A stretch of 64,000 bases of DNA, from the NCBI RefSeq assembly GCF_004123675.1, contig NZ_CP035417.1, forward strand, positions 1,727,501 to 1,791,500, in the 5' to 3' direction. The notes under the pieces were generated by a model. That model searched no databases. It saw only the letters and a program-made list of their open reading frames with translations, and was not told where the DNA came from. This document shows positions 62,138-64,000 of this stretch, piece by piece. A program made the translations under genes and the position numbers. Every line of letters starts with the position of its first letter. The first letter of the stretch is position 1. This stretch comes from Leisingera sp. NJS204 (GTDB lineage Bacteria; Pseudomonadota; Alphaproteobacteria; Rhodobacterales; Rhodobacteraceae).

Positions 62138-62285
62138 TCCCATGGAGTGGAGCTGGCTTCCAACGCCATCCTGCGTGGTGTTCCGAACAGCGGATCGAAT
62201 TGCATAGCATCGCGTCCGGCAAGCCTGTGCAAAACGGCTTCGTGGAAAGATTCAAAGGCCGTCTTCGCCTGGAGTGCGATCTGTA
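62138..62285 (+). pseudogene. IS3 orfB fragment continuing after IS256
   Basis: Reads ELASNAILRG, then after a frame change RIELHSIASGKPVQNGFVER and FKGRLRLECDL before a stop. It is the C-terminal continuation of the fragment at 60500-60600 (IVSNN). The region up to 62400 has no further gene. Confidence 0.75.
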
Positions 62286-62406
62286 ATCGGGGGCTGTTGG
62301 TCAAGTGTGATCGGCTTCGGTTCCGTCATGGGGCCATGCTTCTGTCCGCGGCCGGCCCGTCGCAGGGCGCGCCGCATGTTGGCGGTCGAAGGTGAGGCGG
62401 ACCATG

Positions 62407-63344
62407 CTAATCGGCGGGCTTGCGAGATTGCGCGCAGAAGCAGCGCCAGGCATACGTGCGGCCTTCGCCTGATCCCCGTCCCTGATGGGACCCTTGCCAA
62501 AGCCCTGGGCGAACTGGCGCCAGGGCTTCGGGGTCAGACCATGCAGCGGCTCCCCAGCGGAAAGGGGCGTCGTCGCGCCACATGCGATGCAATACGACGG
62601 CGAGCTTGCGCGCCACCGCAATCTTCGCCTTCTTCAGACTGCTCCGCTTTGCGATCCTCAAGCCCCAGGCCCGGATCGACGTCCATTGGCGCGAGCGGGT
62701 GAGCATGACGTGGGCCGCAGTGAAGAGCGCCGTGCGAGTGAAGGCATCGCCGGACCGGCTGATGCGCCCCCTCACGCCGGTCTCTCCAGACTGGTATTGT
62801 CTCGGTGTCTGGCCAAGGTGAGCTCCGACATCACTCGAGCGCCGGAAGCGCCCCGGGTCGTCGATCGTCGCCTTGAAGGCCAGTGCCGTGACCGGGCCAG
62901 AGCCGTGACCGGGCCAACTCCGGGGATGATCATGAACCCGCGGCAGAGTTCGTCGTTGGCGGTGAGACGCAAAAGCGCCCTGTGGAGTTCGGCAAGTTGC
63001 GTCTGCATCTCGGTGCACCGGCGAAGCAATGCGGACATACAGAGCTCGAGGTTCGGGCGCCCCTCCACAAGTTCACGCACCCGGGCCTCGAAGTCCCCCG
63101 CCGCGATACGGTCGGCCTTCAGCCCGAATGGGCGCAGAAGTCCGCGGATCTCGTTCTCGTGGTCGTGCAGCTTGTTGACGAAAAACTCGCGCGACATCAG
63201 GAGCGTGCGCATCTCCTGGCTCACCGTCGACTGCACGTGGACAGGCTTGAACCAGCCCGAGCGGATGAATTGCGCCAGAGACCGGGCGTCATTGCCGATG
63301 GAGTGGATGGCTCCTGCTCCACCGGCGTCGTGATGCGCCATCAT
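62407..63344 (-). pseudogene. IS110-family transposase, N-terminally truncated and frameshifted
   Basis: The upstream piece (62772-63344) reads GNDARSLAQFIRSGWFKPVH, FFVNKLHDHENEIRGLLRPF and MIIPGVGPVTAL; the downstream piece (62407 to about 62880) reads DDPGRFRRSSDVGAHLGQTP and SGDAFTRTALFTAAHVMLTR, the Transposase_20 part. A 17-base tandem duplication (62885-62901 and 62902-62918) breaks the frame within GVGPVTALA. About 100 N-terminal residues, with the first catalytic residues, are missing, apparently cut off where the next IS110 begins. Confidence 0.85.
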
Positions 63345-63380
63345 GCAGTTGTCATGAACTGCTGGGACAGGAGCCTCCCA

Positions 63381-64000
63381 ATGACAGTTAAAACCCTAGG
63401 TCTCGATCTGGCCAAGGATGTTTTTCAGGTTCATGGAATTTCCGAGACGGGCCGCAAGGTTTTCAACCGCAAAAAAAAGCGCGCCAGACTGCTGGCATTT
63501 TTTGAGAGCTTGCCGTCATGCATGGCCGGCATGGAGGCCTGCGGTTCGGCTCATCATCGGGGCAGTCAATTTCGCAAGCTGAGGCATGAAGTCCTTTTGA
63601 TGACAGCGACTTACGTCAAGCCAAATGTGAAGCGCGGAAAGCCGGACGCAGCCGATGCGGAGGCAATCTGCGAAGCTGTGCGCCGCCCGGCGATGAGATT
63701 TGCCGAGATAAAGACGGAAGACCGACAGGCCCTGTTGGCGGTCCACCGCACCCGCGGCCTTGTTGTCCGTCAGAGAACCCGGGCCGCGACCATGATCCGC
63801 GGCTTGCTGCGTGAATTCGGGCATGTTCTTCCGACCGGTGCCGGGGCTGTTACTGCCTTTGCAAAACGCCATCTCGAAGGCGGTCATCCCGGTATGCCTG
63901 AGCTGGCGAGTGGGGGCCTCGGCACGCTGTGCTGCCAACTCCTCGGGCTCAACGCCCGCATTGACGGTTTCTCCAGGCTGATTGAACGCCACGCCCGGCG
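63381..64000 (+). CDS. IS110-family transposase (runs off the window end)
   Basis: 206 codons open to the last base. It begins MTVKTLGLDLAKDVFQVHGI with the first catalytic Asp, has Glu in GMEACGSAHH and Asp in PDAADAEAICEAV, matching the RuvC-like DEDD core, and continues RGLLREFGHVLPTGAGAV. No frameshift in the visible part, so it could be active. The Transposase_20 half lies outside the window. GGGACAGGAG precedes the ATG. IS110 enzymes are guided by a bridge RNA from the element end. Confidence 0.88.
   Translation, partial: MTVKTLGLDLAKDVFQVHGISETGRKVFNRKKKRARLLAFFESLPSCMAGMEACGSAHHRGSQFRKLRHEVLLMTATYVKPNVKRGKPDAADAEAICEAVRRPAMRFAEIKTEDRQALLAVHRTRGLVVRQRTRAATMIRGLLREFGHVLPTGAGAVTAFAKRHLEGGHPGMPELASGGLGTLCCQLLGLNARIDGFSRLIERHAR

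Noticed and set aside
1-64000. tRNA, rRNA and riboswitch genes
   Set aside because: No tRNA-like cloverleaf, rRNA segment or known riboswitch core was seen in gaps; a covariance-model scan would be needed to be certain.

Overview
The window looks like the chromosome of a marine Rhodobacteraceae (Roseobacter-group) alphaproteobacterium. The pointers are high GC, a reductive pyrimidine-degradation cluster with a RutR regulator, a GapR (DUF2312) protein, an ScfR-type XRE regulator, liv-type and TRAP transporters, and an orphan FliM/FliN-like protein. Species cannot be fixed from the sequence alone, though Leisingera/Phaeobacter-like gene content fits. I found no rRNA, tRNA or CRISPR array.

Layout. 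0-5.1 kb: accC (cut by the window edge) and accB, two LuxR-type regulators, an acyl-CoA-ligase-like enzyme, a cytochrome b561-like protein and a PepSY protein. 5.3-12.1 kb: a five-gene liv-type ABC transporter diverging from an ScfR-like regulator. 12.2-17.0 kb: a CheY-like receiver, a small membrane protein and a sodium-symporter/STAC/histidine-kinase fusion (CrbS-like), then a FliM/FliN-like protein. 17.3-19.5 kb: a persulfide/sulfur island (DUF442, two half-size YeeE/YedE proteins, a metallo-beta-lactamase-fold hydrolase). 19.8-25.1 kb: small genes, gapR, a membrane glycosyltransferase and a decaprenyl-phosphoryl-arabinose-type pathway (GtrA, DprE1-like, DprE2-like) whose UbiA gene is reduced to a remnant. 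25.3-28.5 kb: a large RTX-like repeat protein broken by three single-base frameshifts. 28.7-29.8 kb: RidA and a cupin.

30.0-40.6 kb is a complete pyrimidine-catabolism locus: PreT/PreA, RutR, an N-carbamoyl-beta-alanine amidohydrolase-like enzyme, dihydropyrimidinase and a four-gene ABC importer. Three RutR-type operators (one perfect, one near-perfect, one degenerate) lie at the three likely promoters. 40.7-51.2 kb: a truncated Fe-S protein, a flavin reductase and an acetate-use block (membrane-anchored DnaQ-like exonuclease, CBS/DUF294 protein, DUF4212 plus symporter, adenylate kinase, acs). The kinase at 12.9 kb is of the class that controls acs elsewhere, so the two acetate regions may be functionally linked. 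51.7-54.8 kb: a TRAP transporter. 55.7-57.6 kb: ssb, a lytic transglycosylase and a small membrane protein.

57.6-64.0 kb is an insertion-sequence graveyard: IS3-family remnants, a near-complete IS30 element nested in one of them, an IS256 element nested in another, and three IS110 transposases (two broken, one running off the window end). The most unusual observation is here. At least four short (36-42 bp) palindrome-bearing inserts with the same ends (YCTCTCR ... YGCCKGGCARTG) interrupt these transposase genes at unrelated positions, three of them in the one IS256 transposase gene, as if they were a miniature mobile element of their own.
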